This document shows, piece by piece, positions 1 through 5,387 of a stretch of 5,387 bases of DNA. Made by a program: the position numbers and the translations under genes. Origin of the DNA: Gemmatimonadaceae bacterium (GTDB lineage: Bacteria > Gemmatimonadota > Gemmatimonadetes > Gemmatimonadales > Gemmatimonadaceae); the NCBI GenBank assembly GCA_025936015.1, contig JAICUE010000214.1, positions 1 to 5,387 of the forward strand, read 5' to 3'. Positions within the stretch are counted from its first letter, which is position 1. Each line of letters opens with the position of its first letter. Under the pieces are notes generated by a model. The model had not been told where the DNA came from and made no database searches. It saw only the letters and a program-made list of their open reading frames with translations.

Positions 1-541
1 CCATCGCGAGCCGCGTCGCGCGGATCTGGGTGAGCAGCGCCCGGAGCATCGCGCCCGGGCTGCGCTGGTGCGGATACCAGACTCCGTAGAGGCCGGCGAA
101 GCGCGCGGTAGTCAGCGGCTCGTTCACCGGGGTGAAGCGTGTCACCCACGGGTAGCGCGCGGCCACGCGAGCCGCGAAGGCGGCGAGCCGTTCGGGGAAG
201 CGCGGGTCGAGCAGGCTGGTGTCGAGCGGGCCGCTGCCGTGGTGGACGAGCCCGACGATCGGATCGACGCCGAGCGCGCGGAGCTGCGCCATCCGCCGGT
301 CGGTGAAGCTCCACGCTTCTTCGTCGCCCGCTCCGCGCTCGATCCGCTCCCAGAGGATGGGGTAGCGAATCGTGCGGATGCCTAACGCGGCGATGCGGGC
401 GAGATCGTCGTCGCGGTCGTAGTGGCCGGTGAGGGCAAGCTGGTCGTGCTGGCGATCGCCGACCCGATTGAGGGTGCACTCCAGTCCCGCCCAGAGCTCG
501 AGCGGGACTGGAGTGTTCCGATCGTCATCTGCTCCCGGCAT
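1..541 (-). CDS. GH1-like glycoside hydrolase domain, N-terminal 180 residues of a probable GH1/reductase fusion (partial)
   Basis: The reading frame starts with ATG at 541 and runs open off the left edge, so the C-terminus is missing. A GAGGTG Shine-Dalgarno-like sequence (complement of 547-552) sits about five bases upstream, which supports this start. Seen in the protein: an N-terminal LWAGLECTLNRVGDR block (residues 16-30), a GLVHHGSGP block (97-105), RYPWV (129-133) and TPVNEP (137-142). TPVNEP matches the acid/base motif of family-1 glycoside hydrolases, with Glu141 as the candidate acid/base. The LWAGxECTxNRVGDR start and the LVHHGSGP block are what I recall from proteins of about 700 aa that join a GH1-like domain to a dTDP-4-dehydrorhamnose-reductase-like domain. 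The second domain would lie outside the window, so the fusion is inferred. The substrate is unknown. The gene begins 23 bp after the glycosyltransferase stop and is probably co-transcribed with it. Codons 9-21 lie over a perfect 14-bp inverted repeat. Confidence 0.82.
   Translation of the reverse strand, partial: MPGADDDRNTPVPLELWAGLECTLNRVGDRQHDQLALTGHYDRDDDLARIAALGIRTIRYPILWERIERGAGDEEAWSFTDRRMAQLRALGVDPIVGLVHHGSGPLDTSLLDPRFPERLAAFAARVAARYPWVTRFTPVNEPLTTARFAGLYGVWYPHQRSPGAMLRALLTQIRATRLAM
380..387 (-). repeat. CGTTAGGC octamer, copy 1
   Basis: In the partial GH1 gene, reading Ala-Leu(TTA)-Gly(GGC) on the coding strand. One of five exact copies in the window (see findings). Confidence 0.7.
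477..515. repeat. Perfect 14-bp inverted repeat inside the partial GH1 gene
   Basis: The left arm CACTCCAGTCCCGC (477-490) is the exact reverse complement of the right arm GCGGGACTGGAGTG (502-515), separated by an 11-base loop that contains GAGCTC. It lies at codons 9-22 of the gene starting at 541, so the mRNA could form a very stable hairpin roughly 25 bases after the start codon. No T-run follows on either strand, so it is not an intrinsic terminator. Its role is unknown: mRNA-level control, a protein-binding site, or coincidence. Confidence 0.85.
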
Positions 542-564
542 CGCGGCACCTCGCGGTGCGGCGA

Positions 565-1842
565 TCAGTCGCCCGTCTCGTCGCTCGCCGTTGCGAGCGC
601 CCGATTCGCGCGGTGAGCGCGGTCGTCCCGGCGCGCGGCCCGGCCGTCGCGATCCTTCGTCGTGACGATGCCACGCTCGGCCGGCGCGCGCAGCGCTTCG
701 CGGACGATGCGCTCCATCCGCGCGACGATCGACTCCCAGCTGTTCGCCCGCGCCTGCTCGACTCCGCGCGCGATCATCGCGCTGTCCGGGCTCTCGAGCG
801 CGGCCGCGGTCGCCGTGACGAAATCGTCGGCGTTGTCGGCGACGGTGACGACCGGGGTGAAGTTGTGCACGACGTCGGAGACCGCGGTCGAGACGATCGG
901 CTTGCCAGCGGCCATGTACTCGAGGGTCTTCGTCGGGTTGATGTACTCCGTCGCCTCGTTGAGGGCGAACGGCATCAGGCAGACGTCGAATCCCTTCACG
1001 TACGATGGCAGATCGCTGTACTGCCGCTGGCCGAGCCAGTGGATATTCGGACCCTGCGGCAGCTCGTTCGGGTCGACCTTCACGACCGGCCCGACCATCA
1101 CCAGCTCGGCGTCGGAGTTCTCGTGCGCGAGCTTCGCGAGCAGGTCGTAGTCGATGCGCTCGTCGATGACGCCGAAGTAGCCCATCACCTTGCGCGCGAG
1201 CGCCGCCAGCTCCGGCGCGAGCGCCAGCTCCTCGGAACGCGCGCGGGCGAAGTGATCGACGTCGACGCCGCAGCCGAAGAAATGGACGTTGCTGTGGTGG
1301 CGCGATTTCGCCTGCCAGAGCTTGTAGCCCCCGGTGAAGACCACGTCAGCGTTGGCAACGAGATAGCGCTCGCGATCGACCAGCTCGGTCGGGGCGAAAC
1401 GAAACTTCGACAGCTCATCCATGCAGTCATAGACGACCGCGCGCTCGTCGAACGCGCCGATCATCGCCGGCGCCGGCATCGGGGTGTAGAACCACTGCAC
1501 CGGGCGATGGAACGCGCCGCCTAACGGTCCGTCGGCGGCGACCTGCTTGCGAACGAGGTCGCGAATGATCGCGATCGACGCGTCATACTGGCCACGCAGC
1601 GTGCCCGGGAGCAGCGGGACCGCGCGATGCACCCGCGGCAGCGGCAACGAGACGTCGAGCCGCGCCGCCGGGATGTCGTCGAGATACACCGGCTCCTCGA
1701 CAAAGAGCACGTGCCCCCGCTGCGCGAGCCGCGACAGGATCTGCTGCGGACGTTGCCAGACGAAATCCCAGCGCAGGTGGCTGTGGACGATATAGGACAC
1801 GTCGAGCGTATCCGCGGCCGTGGTCGGAAGCGGGCTGGGCAT
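565..1842 (-). CDS. GT-B fold glycosyltransferase (GT4/family-1-like)
   Basis: This probably transfers a sugar from a nucleotide-activated donor to an envelope or exopolysaccharide glycan in the cytoplasm; donor and acceptor cannot be read from the sequence. From the chosen start it has 425 residues, usual for a two-domain GT-B enzyme. The N-terminal domain opens with SHLRWDFVWQRPQ (residues 21-33), typical of 'HLRWDxVxQRPQ' glycosyltransferases. The C-terminal domain shows FFGCGVDVDHF (188-198), GYFGVIDERIDYDLL (221-235), LVMVGP (247-252) and the donor-site block INPTKTLEYMAAGKPIVST (301-319), which carries the conserved Lys and Glu (K305, E308). The ATG at 1842 was chosen because the 13 residues before it, from an ATG at 1881, look unlike the family. 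Neither start has a clear ribosome-binding site, so the start is uncertain. Residues about 388-425 form a charged Arg/Asp-rich tail with no recognisable fold. No signal peptide or membrane segment is seen. The next gene follows after 23 bp. Confidence 0.9.
   Translation of the reverse strand: MPSPLPTTAADTLDVSYIVHSHLRWDFVWQRPQQILSRLAQRGHVLFVEEPVYLDDIPAARLDVSLPLPRVHRAVPLLPGTLRGQYDASIAIIRDLVRKQVAADGPLGGAFHRPVQWFYTPMPAPAMIGAFDERAVVYDCMDELSKFRFAPTELVDRERYLVANADVVFTGGYKLWQAKSRHHSNVHFFGCGVDVDHFARARSEELALAPELAALARKVMGYFGVIDERIDYDLLAKLAHENSDAELVMVGPVVKVDPNELPQGPNIHWLGQRQYSDLPSYVKGFDVCLMPFALNEATEYINPTKTLEYMAAGKPIVSTAVSDVVHNFTPVVTVADNADDFVTATAAALESPDSAMIARGVEQARANSWESIVARMERIVREALRAPAERGIVTTKDRDGRAARRDDRAHRANRALATASDETGD
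1519..1526 (-). repeat. CGTTAGGC octamer, copy 2
   Basis: In the glycosyltransferase gene, encoding the Leu-Gly of DGPLGGAF. TTA is otherwise absent from this gene. Confidence 0.7.
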
Positions 1843-1966
1843 CTTTGGATGTGCGAAGTGCCGGGAACGTGCCGCCTGCATCGGCGGAATGGGGCGCCAC
1901 CGTAGAAGGCAATTGACGTGCCCGCGTGCCGTGGATGTTTATTCCGCCAGACAGGGTCAAAAGGCA

Positions 1967-1979
1967 GGCAAAGTTTGCC
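1967..1979. promoter_or_regulatory. Palindrome upstream of the glycosyltransferase gene, possible operator
   Basis: GGCAAA (1967-1972) and TTTGCC (1974-1979) form a perfect palindrome around one central base. It lies between the terminator of the upstream hydrolase and the glycosyltransferase start. On the minus strand a TTGACC hexamer (1960-1955), close to the sigma-70 -35 consensus, lies just downstream, but I see no good -10 box at 16-18 bp from it. This is the only place a promoter for the 565-1842 gene can lie within the gap after the terminator. Function as an operator is inference from position and symmetry alone. Confidence 0.3.
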
Positions 1980-1987
1980 CGTTTTCG

Positions 1988-2019
1988 AAAAAAAAACGAG
2001 GCGGCATCTCGCCGCCTCG
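1988..2019 (-). terminator. Intrinsic terminator of the galK-hydrolase unit
   Basis: On the minus strand a perfect 9-bp GC-rich stem (CGAGGCGGC, complement of 2011-2019, pairing with complement of 1997-2005) with a 5-base loop is followed directly by nine T residues (complement of 1988-1996). It lies about 30 bp after the stop codon of the hydrolase at 2051-3265. On the plus strand no T-run follows the stem, so it acts in one direction. It separates the galK-hydrolase unit from the glycosyltransferase unit and implies that the latter has its own promoter. Confidence 0.94.
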
Positions 2020-2048
2020 CTCCCCACCGCCGCAACGATCCAGTCGAA

Positions 2049-2056
2049 CGTTAGGC
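2049..2056 (+). repeat. CGTTAGGC octamer, copy 3 (reverse orientation, spans a stop codon)
   Basis: The only copy in the opposite orientation. On the coding strand it reads GCCTAACG and provides the TAA stop of the hydrolase gene 2051-3265. Confidence 0.7.
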
Positions 2057-3265
2057 GCTCGCCCCGCGCGCCATCAGCTCTGTTGCGCTCGTCCGGTCGT
2101 CGCCGGCGAACACTCCGCGCCACTGCCTGACGATCTCCTTGTATCGCATCCCGACCGGACGGATCTTCCGCTCCAGATCGTAGAGCCCGACCGCATGCAG
2201 GTCGTTGCGCTCGACGCGCAGCGCGTGCTGCCAGTCGATCTGGTCGGTGAGCGAGAACCAGGTGAAGCCGGTCACCGGGATCCCCGACGCACGCATCGCG
2301 ACGATGTCGCTCCACTGGTTGTCGAGCCAATCGACGGCGAGGCCGCTCACGCGGTTGGTCTCGCAATGGAAGATCGGCACGTGGTAGCGCTGGTAGTACT
2401 GCGTCGCCAGCCGCTTGAACCCCATCGGAGTCCGGCAGCCGCTCTGCCGCCCGGTCGACGCGACCCGGTGCTCGCAGGTCGGATAGTAGTCGACGCCGAG
2501 CCAGCGCTGGCCGACCGCCCGCTTCTCACGGAAGAAGCTCAACTCGTTCGACGGGACGCCATTCTCGTTGAGGAAGCGCGCCATCCCCGGCGCGAGCTCG
2601 TGACCCATCGTCAGGTCGAGCGACAGCTGCTTCAATCCGTTCCAGCGATCGGCCTCGGCACGCGCGCCCTGGCCCGCCGCGTGGAAGTGCTCGATCGACT
2701 CGCCCTGGACGATGATCGCGTCGGGGCGCTCGGAGAGAATCGCCTCGACCGCCAGCTCGTGCGCCATGCAGAGGTTCCGCATCGCCCGCACGAACGCGGC
2801 ATCGCTCGCCTCGCACTCGTTCCACCATCCGCGCAGCGCCGAGAAGCTGGCGCAGACGAAGATCTCGTTCACCGGCGTGAAATGCCGCACCCACGGATAG
2901 CGGTTCGCGAAGGCGCGCGCGTACTCGGCGAAGAGCACGGGGAACGCGGGGTCCTGGAAGCCCCCCAGCCACGACGGCACGCCGAAGTGACAGAGATCGG
3001 CGATGACCGTGATGCCGAGCTCCTTGAGCCGGGCCATCTGCGGATCGGCGTGGTCCCAGTCATAACGGTCGGGCGCGATGTGGGTGCGGTAGTAGGGCGG
3101 GCCATAGCGGAGCGCGTTCAATCCGCTCTCGCGGACGAGGGCGAAATCCTCCTCCCATCGCGCATAGTGCCCACACTTTTCCATCTGGTCGATGCGAACG
3201 CCTCCGGCAATTGTCGGATAGCTGTTCTCGATACCAGTGGCGAATAGAAACGGAGACGGCGACAT
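2051..3265 (-). CDS. GH1-like glycoside hydrolase (beta-glycosidase family)
   Basis: Probable retaining beta-glycosidase with a TIM-barrel fold, 404 residues, somewhat shorter than typical GH1 enzymes (about 440-480). Seen: start block FATGIENSYPTI (8-19), RYPWVRHFTPVNE (122-134) with Glu134 as candidate acid/base, FHCETN (299-304) with Glu302 as candidate nucleophile (GH1 usual form TENG), and FTWFSLTDQIDWQ (334-346), matching the late GH1 tryptophan-rich strand. The acid/base motif reads NEI rather than the usual NEP. The ATG at 3265 was chosen because family similarity begins there. An in-frame ATG at 3307 would add 14 unrelated residues, and the longer open frame beyond that overlaps galK. 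No signal peptide is seen, so it is probably cytoplasmic. It starts 77 bp after the galactokinase stop, presumably in one unit with it, which favours a galactose-containing substrate (inference). Its TAA stop lies inside a GCCTAACG octamer, and the terminator follows about 30 bp later. It is homologous to the partial GH1 gene at 1-541. Confidence 0.87.
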   Translation of the reverse strand: MSPSPFLFATGIENSYPTIAGGVRIDQMEKCGHYARWEEDFALVRESGLNALRYGPPYYRTHIAPDRYDWDHADPQMARLKELGITVIADLCHFGVPSWLGGFQDPAFPVLFAEYARAFANRYPWVRHFTPVNEIFVCASFSALRGWWNECEASDAAFVRAMRNLCMAHELAVEAILSERPDAIIVQGESIEHFHAAGQGARAEADRWNGLKQLSLDLTMGHELAPGMARFLNENGVPSNELSFFREKRAVGQRWLGVDYYPTCEHRVASTGRQSGCRTPMGFKRLATQYYQRYHVPIFHCETNRVSGLAVDWLDNQWSDIVAMRASGIPVTGFTWFSLTDQIDWQHALRVERNDLHAVGLYDLERKIRPVGMRYKEIVRQWRGVFAGDDRTSATELMARGASA

Positions 3266-3342
3266 CAGCTCGTTGTCCCTGTGCGTTCGGTGAAAATCAC
3301 GACGCATCAAGACGAACGAGGCAGCCTGGAGGGTACAGCTTT

Positions 3343-4527
3343 TCAGCGAGCTTCGACGGCGGCGCCTCGCGCGGCTTTCGAGAGCCAGAGCCGGGGGGTC
3401 AACCCGAACTTCGCGACGTAGTCGCGCTGGATCGCCGGGGCGGCCGCGTTGAGGGCGTCCTCGGAACCGACGGCGATGATGCAGCCTCCCCAACCCGCAC
3501 CCGTCAGCCGGGCGCCGCGAACCCCCGGCTCGGCGATCGACCGCTCGACCAGCCAGTCGAGCTCCGGCCGCGAACACTCATAGAGGTCGCGTAGCGACTC
3601 ATGCGACTCGAGCAGGAGCTTGCCGCTCAATGGCTCCCCAGCGTCGAGCATCGCCACCGCCTCGCGGACCCGACGCGTCTCCCGCGACACGTGCATCGCC
3701 CGCCTGCCTAACGGGTCGGGAAGATTCGCCTCGGCAACCTGCTCCGGCGTTGCCTCGGCGAGGTTCCGGAGCGCCGGCCAGCGCTGCTGGAGCAGCTCGA
3801 GCGCGCGCTCGCATTCGGCGCGGCGCTGATTGAACTCGGAGTGGCGGAGCGAACGCCGCACCGCGCTGTCGATGATCAGCACCGCGTCGCGGAAGGGCGC
3901 GTCGTCGGTCTCGATGGTGTCGCAGTTCAGGTGGAGCGCGTGCGCCTCCCGGGCGAGCGCCGACGCGAACTGGTCCATGATTCCACAGGCGACGCCGACG
4001 AACTCCGTCTCGGCGCGCCAGGCGACCATTGCCGCCTCGCGGAGGGGCAGCGTCTCGCCGAGTGCGGTGGAGACGGCGAGGGCGGTTGCCACCTCGAGCG
4101 CGGCGGAGGAGCTCAGCCCGGCTCCGGCTGGGACGTCGCTGACGACGGCGGCGTCGATCGCGACGGGGCGGGGCGCCTTCCCGCCTAACGGCGCGGCGAC
4201 GAGCGGGGCAGCGACGCCAGTGAGATAGTCCCACCAGCGCTCGCTGCGCTTCGGCGGCTCGAGCTGCGCCTCCCCGACGTTCGTCTCGTTCGACGAGACC
4301 GCGCGCAGCAGCGAGGAACGCGCGGCGCGGTCGGCCGAGACGGCGACCCATGTCCGCCGCGCGATCGCGATCGGCAGCACCTCGCCGCCGTTGTAATCGG
4401 TGTGCTCCCCGATCAGGTTCACCCGCCCGGGTGCCGACGCGACGACATCGGGAGCGCGCCCGTAGCGATGCTCGAACAGCTCGCGCACCGCGTCTGCGTC
4501 TACCGAATCTGTTCTCGTCGTCGGCAT
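3343..4527 (-). CDS. galK: Galactokinase
   Basis: Phosphorylates alpha-D-galactose with ATP to galactose-1-phosphate, the first committed step of the Leloir pathway, in the cytoplasm. The 394 residues match the usual bacterial length (about 380-400). All GHMP-kinase signatures are visible: the galactokinase signature APGRVNLIGEHTDYNGG (32-48) with Arg35 and Asp44, the ATP loop VPAGAGLSSSAA (132-143), GIMDQFAS (182-189) with the catalytic-base candidate Asp185, the SEFNQRRAECERA block (230-242), and the C-terminal glycine motif LTGAGWGG (341-348). Nothing essential is missing. The ATG at 4527 puts the signature at the normal distance from the N-terminus, although no strong Shine-Dalgarno sequence precedes it. 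It is followed after 77 bp by the GH1-like hydrolase. No galT, galE or galM is in the window. It carries two TTA leucine codons, both within CGTTAGGC. Other GHMP kinases are unlikely given the galactokinase-specific signature. Confidence 0.97.
   Translation of the reverse strand: MPTTRTDSVDADAVRELFEHRYGRAPDVVASAPGRVNLIGEHTDYNGGEVLPIAIARRTWVAVSADRAARSSLLRAVSSNETNVGEAQLEPPKRSERWWDYLTGVAAPLVAAPLGGKAPRPVAIDAAVVSDVPAGAGLSSSAALEVATALAVSTALGETLPLREAAMVAWRAETEFVGVACGIMDQFASALAREAHALHLNCDTIETDDAPFRDAVLIIDSAVRRSLRHSEFNQRRAECERALELLQQRWPALRNLAEATPEQVAEANLPDPLGRRAMHVSRETRRVREAVAMLDAGEPLSGKLLLESHESLRDLYECSRPELDWLVERSIAEPGVRGARLTGAGWGGCIIAVGSEDALNAAAPAIQRDYVAKFGLTPRLWLSKAARGAAVEAR
3706..3713 (-). repeat. 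CGTTAGGC octamer, copy 4
   Basis: In galK, encoding Leu-Gly of DPLGRR with a TTA codon. Confidence 0.7.
4183..4190 (-). repeat. CGTTAGGC octamer, copy 5
   Basis: In galK, encoding Leu-Gly of APLGGK with a TTA codon. Confidence 0.7.
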
Positions 4528-4545
4528 GGAATGGTTGAAGCGGAA

Positions 4546-4568
4546 GGCATCGCGAACGGCATCGCGAA
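4546..4568. repeat. 11-bp direct repeat upstream of galK
   Basis: GGCATCGCGAA occurs at 4546-4556 and again at 4558-4568, one base apart, giving a 12-bp period. It fills almost half of the 52-bp gap between the end of the upstream gene (4580) and the galK start (4527), centred about 30 bp before the galK ATG. It could be a binding site for a regulator or a chance duplication. No hairpin terminator and no recognisable promoter were found in this gap. Confidence 0.6.
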
Positions 4569-4579
4569 AAGCACGCCCG

Positions 4580-5387
4580 TCACTGCAGCAACGTACCAGG
4601 GGGCGGCGCCCCGCGCGTGAAGACCACGTTCACGCGCTTCTGCTGCTCGGTGCGAACGACCGGGCCGCCCTGCGGCATCTCGAAGCTAGTCACTCCCTCG
4701 ACGGTGTCGAGGATCGCGATCGCGGAAACGATCTCGCGATACGACGACGTGACCTGGAGCGAGACCAGATTCGGGTCCACCGCTTCCGGGTGGGTCAGCG
4801 ACATCACCATCCGCACGATCTGGTAGCTGTCCGGATCGAGCCACGCCGATCCCTCGATGTCAGCGGTGGTCATCGCGATGTCGGGGTGGAAATCGACGCG
4901 AATGTAGCGCTGGTGCCTGACGGTTTCGACCCCGCCGTACGTGAAGCAGTGCGCGTTATGAAAGGCTGAATCGGCGAGCTGGGGAAGCCCGGGAATGTTG
5001 AACTGTCGCGTGAGGTTGCCGTGGTCGTTGACGACGCTGATCATCTGCCCGGGCCGATACGGCCAGCGTGCGCTCCCGTCGACCACGACGGTATCACGCC
5101 CCACCGACCTCTTGTCGCCGCGAGCGGTTCGCCACGTCCGCCGCTCCATCTGGACCACGAAGGGGAACTGCTGTCCGAGGGTGATCGCGCGGTCCGCGTT
5201 CTCGCGGAGCTGCCCGAACACGGCGGCCAACGACTCGTCGCTCTTCGGGTCGGGCGGCCCGGGATGAACGCAGGGCCCCGCCGCGACGACATGCATCTCC
5301 GAGAGCTGGACGGTGAGGTGCGTGAGTCGCAGCTCGAACCGCGACGGCTTGTCGAGGCCGACGTCGATCAGGGTGTCGAGCGGCAGA
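4580..5387 (-). CDS. Probable secreted/outer-membrane protein with carboxypeptidase-regulatory-like region (C-terminal part, partial)
   Basis: The frame is open to the right edge, giving 269 visible codons. The N-terminus, including any signal peptide, is missing. The first visible residues (LIDVGLDKPSRFELRLTHLTVQLSEMHVVA, read in two overlapping parts) look like the end of a carboxypeptidase-regulatory-like beta-sandwich, as found before the plug of TonB-dependent receptors. Then comes a region of about 220 residues with RYIRVDFHPD, IEGSAWLDPDSYQIVRMVMSLTHP and SYREIV blocks, resembling stand-alone envelope proteins I recall from Gemmatimonadota. Only two cysteines are visible (GPCVH near the domain junction and HCFTY 108 residues later), which could form a disulfide in an exported protein. 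No beta-barrel follows, so it is not a full TonB receptor. Its substrate and role are unknown. The galK start is 52 bp downstream with no terminator between, so co-transcription is possible. The ATG at 5296 is internal, not the start. Confidence 0.6.
   Translation of the reverse strand, partial: LPLDTLIDVGLDKPSRFELRLTHLTVQLSEMHVVAAGPCVHPGPPDPKSDESLAAVFGQLRENADRAITLGQQFPFVVQMERRTWRTARGDKRSVGRDTVVVDGSARWPYRPGQMISVVNDHGNLTRQFNIPGLPQLADSAFHNAHCFTYGGVETVRHQRYIRVDFHPDIAMTTADIEGSAWLDPDSYQIVRMVMSLTHPEAVDPNLVSLQVTSSYREIVSAIAILDTVEGVTSFEMPQGGPVVRTEQQKRVNVVFTRGAPPPGTLLQ

Noticed and set aside
556..1524. A 322-codon open frame on the plus strand opposite the glycosyltransferase
   Set aside because: Same shadow effect: low-complexity Arg/Asp/Val composition, no motif, and fully overlapping a well-supported gene.
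1911..1943. Plus-strand promoter-like pair TTGACG...TTTATT
   Set aside because: The spacing is about 19 bp, no plus-strand gene follows, and it would fire against the hydrolase gene.
1955..1990. Possible c-di-GMP (GEMM-type) riboswitch because of a GGGCAAAC string on the minus strand
   Set aside because: The string is part of a short palindrome, and the second conserved arm and paired stems expected of GEMM elements are not present.
3203..3218. Near-perfect 16-bp palindrome (TCCGGCAATTGTCGGA, one mismatched pair) inside the start of the hydrolase gene
   Set aside because: It is short, imperfect and within conserved coding sequence; there is not enough to call an operator.
1820..3247. A 475-codon open frame on the plus strand opposite the hydrolase gene
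   Set aside because: It is the antisense shadow of a gene with strong family motifs. Its translation is Arg/Val/Asp-rich with no recognisable domain, as expected opposite GC-rich codons.
3266..3577. N-terminal extension of the hydrolase to an ATG at 3577
   Set aside because: It overlaps the end of galK and shows no family similarity. The GH1-like sequence begins at the ATG at 3265.
380..4190. Integron attC sites, suggested by repeated GTTAGGC/GCCTAAC
   Set aside because: The copies are single octamers inside housekeeping-type coding sequence, far apart, without the paired R and L box structure or short cassettes of an integron array.

Overview
This GC-rich window (roughly two-thirds G+C by eye) carries five protein-coding genes, all on the minus strand. 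Transcription therefore runs from the right edge to the left edge. The very high G+C, an envelope protein resembling the carboxypeptidase-regulatory-like proteins common in Gemmatimonadota, and a recurrent CGTTAGGC octamer suggest a Gemmatimonadota-type or similar soil bacterium. That assignment is inference: there is no rRNA or other phylogenetic marker here.

Layout in transcription order. (1) 4580-5387 is the C-terminal part of a probable secreted or outer-membrane protein, cut by the right edge. (2) 3343-4527 is a complete galactokinase (galK) with all GHMP-kinase signatures. (3) 2051-3265 is a compact family-1-like glycoside hydrolase (404 aa) with both candidate catalytic glutamates visible. 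It is followed by a textbook intrinsic terminator at 1988-2019, which closes the first transcription unit. (4) After an intergenic region of about 170-210 bp comes a GT-B glycosyltransferase at 565-1842. (5) 23 bp further on is the N-terminal 180 residues of a second GH1-like protein (1-541, cut by the left edge). It resembles the front half of the GH1 / dTDP-4-dehydrorhamnose-reductase-like fusion proteins found in bacterial glycan clusters.

How they fit together (inference). The galK-hydrolase pair could release a galactoside-type sugar and phosphorylate galactose to galactose-1-phosphate. The glycosyltransferase plus GH1/reductase-like pair looks like part of an envelope-glycan or exopolysaccharide locus. 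The two GH1-like proteins are homologous to each other (shared RYPWV...FTPVNE block) and lie on either side of the glycosyltransferase. No mobile element, CRISPR array, tRNA or rRNA was seen.

Points worth a second look: a perfect 14-bp inverted repeat inside the start of the partial GH1 gene; the octamer CGTTAGGC/GCCTAACG five times in 5.4 kb, supplying every TTA codon in the window plus one stop codon; a palindrome between the terminator and the glycosyltransferase gene; and a 12-bp-spaced direct repeat just upstream of galK. I did not find convincing evidence of a wholly new multi-gene system.
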